From positions 1 through 27,711 of IMG/VR virus record IMGVR_UViG_3300035698_004014: 27,711 nt of DNA. The stretch is one strand, 5' to 3'. Below are positions 27,100-27,711 of the stretch, one piece after another. Position 1 is the stretch's first letter, and every line of letters starts with the position of its first letter. The position numbers were made by a program, and so were the translations under genes. This DNA comes from a virus. The notes under the pieces were generated by a model. The model was not told the origin of the DNA. It made no database searches and saw nothing but the letters and a program-made list of their open reading frames with translations.

Positions 27100-27396
27100 A
27101 TGATTGACAAAATGTTAGAAGATTATGCAGTGTTTGATGCTCAAATCAAGATACTGACGAAGAAAAAAGACGAACTAAAAGGCAAGATACTTTGGGAAAT
27201 GCTAGAGAAGAAAAAACGTGCTATCTATGCACCAACTGGCACTTTCACAGTCTCCAATTTGAAGACATGGAAGTACACTCCTAAGGTTGCTGCACTAGAA
27301 GAAACATTCAAGGCTCAAAAAGCTATTGAACAAAGCACTGGTGATGCCACCTTTGAGGAAAAACCATCTCTAAGGTACGTCACAGCCAAACTTTAA
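27100..27396 (+). CDS. Helical phage protein (98 aa), unknown
   Basis: MIDKMLEDYAVFDAQIKILT start, coiled-coil N-terminal half (TKKKDELKGKILWEMLEKKK), then a beta hairpin (YAPTGTFTVSNLKTWKY) and a C-terminal EKPSLRYVTAKL. This helix plus G-T-F-x-h-x-x-x-K-T-W-x-Y plus L-R-Y/F layout is shared by many phage hypotheticals found near recombination genes. Resemblance to Gam/Gp157-type proteins is only structural. Confidence 0.65.
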   Translation: MIDKMLEDYAVFDAQIKILTKKKDELKGKILWEMLEKKKRAIYAPTGTFTVSNLKTWKYTPKVAALEETFKAQKAIEQSTGDATFEEKPSLRYVTAKL

Positions 27397-27415
27397 TTTA
27401 CTAATCCGCAAAAAT

Positions 27416-27711
27416 ATGACTAAACCAAGAACAAGAAATGGTCCAGAAGAAGGGGCAAGTAATGGACCACCTAAAGAGAAAAATGGTATTTCTGCAGCTG
27501 GCATGACTATTGGTACTATGTCAGATAAGAAACCAGTAGTTAAAAAGAAACCAGTAGCTAAAAAGAAGCCAGTAGCTAAAAAGAAGCCAGTAACCAAGAC
27601 TTTGCCAGTAGAAATGATTAGCTACTCAATTAAAATGGTAATACCTACTGTTCAATTTGGTAACATTCAACCTGAAATAGTTGTCAAAGCAAAGTCACCT
27701 AAAGAAGCCCA
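27416..27711 (+). CDS. Lys/Pro/Val repeat protein with C-terminal conserved domain (partial)
   Basis: 98 codons from ATG 27416 to the window end. A Gly/Pro/Asn-rich start is followed by four KKPV(A/V)K units of 18 bp each (about 27526-27593), a basic tether that would bind DNA or acidic partners. Then MISYSIKMVIPTVQFGNIQP begins a beta-strand domain that I have seen in phage hypotheticals. The 3' end is outside the window, so size and function are unknown. Confidence 0.65.
   Translation, partial: MTKPRTRNGPEEGASNGPPKEKNGISAAGMTIGTMSDKKPVVKKKPVAKKKPVAKKKPVTKTLPVEMISYSIKMVIPTVQFGNIQPEIVVKAKSPKEA

Noticed and set aside
27370-27597. Minus-strand ORF of 75 codons with GFFLATGFFL repeats
   Set aside because: It is the mirror of the KKPVAK repeat in the plus-strand gene at 27416.

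Overview
The window is part of a tailed-phage genome (Caudoviricetes) or a close phage-like element. It has a leftward head-assembly and packaging module (about 1-11204, all minus strand), a roughly 1.2 kb divergent control region (11205-12440) and a rightward early/replication module (12440-27711, all plus strand). DNA is AT-rich and the standard bacterial code fits every gene. Promoters match the sigma70 consensus (TTGACA or TTGACT, 16-17 bp, TATAAT) and appear at seven or eight places. Shine-Dalgarno sites are rare (clear before 18158, 18409 and 18632); most genes start after A-rich leaders. The host cannot be named: the promoters argue against Bacteroidota, and no tRNA or integrase is visible.

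Left module, in transcription order: small terminase, an Acb2/Tad1-like small protein (possible anti-CBASS sponge), a 76-aa protein, large terminase, portal, three small unknown proteins, an acidic scaffold-like protein, a probable decoration protein, major capsid protein, a free-standing HNH homing endonuclease with its own promoter, a small unknown, a coiled-coil protein, and a collagen-like fibre protein that runs off the left edge.

The control region holds ten copies of a GGGCATAA half-site (several paired as palindromes), an AT-only stretch, a 10-bp tandem repeat, four to five iteron-like GCCC(C)GCATATATA repeats at 28-29 bp spacing, ACGTGTTT boxes and outward promoters. It is the best candidate for the replication origin and early/late control.

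The right module starts with about 25 small, mostly unknown genes whose leaders come from a few repeated families: a five-copy hairpin leader, a two-copy pseudoknot-like element, a GCTACCTAAA hairpin leader also found once on the other strand, and a recurrent ATGTATG start. Next come two zinc-finger proteins, a glycosyltransferase fused to a nitroreductase, an SSB-like protein, a SAM methyltransferase, a primase-helicase, an SF2 helicase, an RlpA-like secreted protein, a RecU-like nuclease and a ribbon-helix-helix protein. A structured RNA with two mutually exclusive folds and a 9-bp pseudoknot lies just before the primase-helicase; another hides the ribosome binding site of a zinc-ribbon gene.

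The most unusual items are the repeated structured leaders, the switch-like RNA at 22306-22451, the glycosyltransferase-nitroreductase fusion and the putative anti-CBASS protein. All assignments come from reading motifs by eye; no database search was run.
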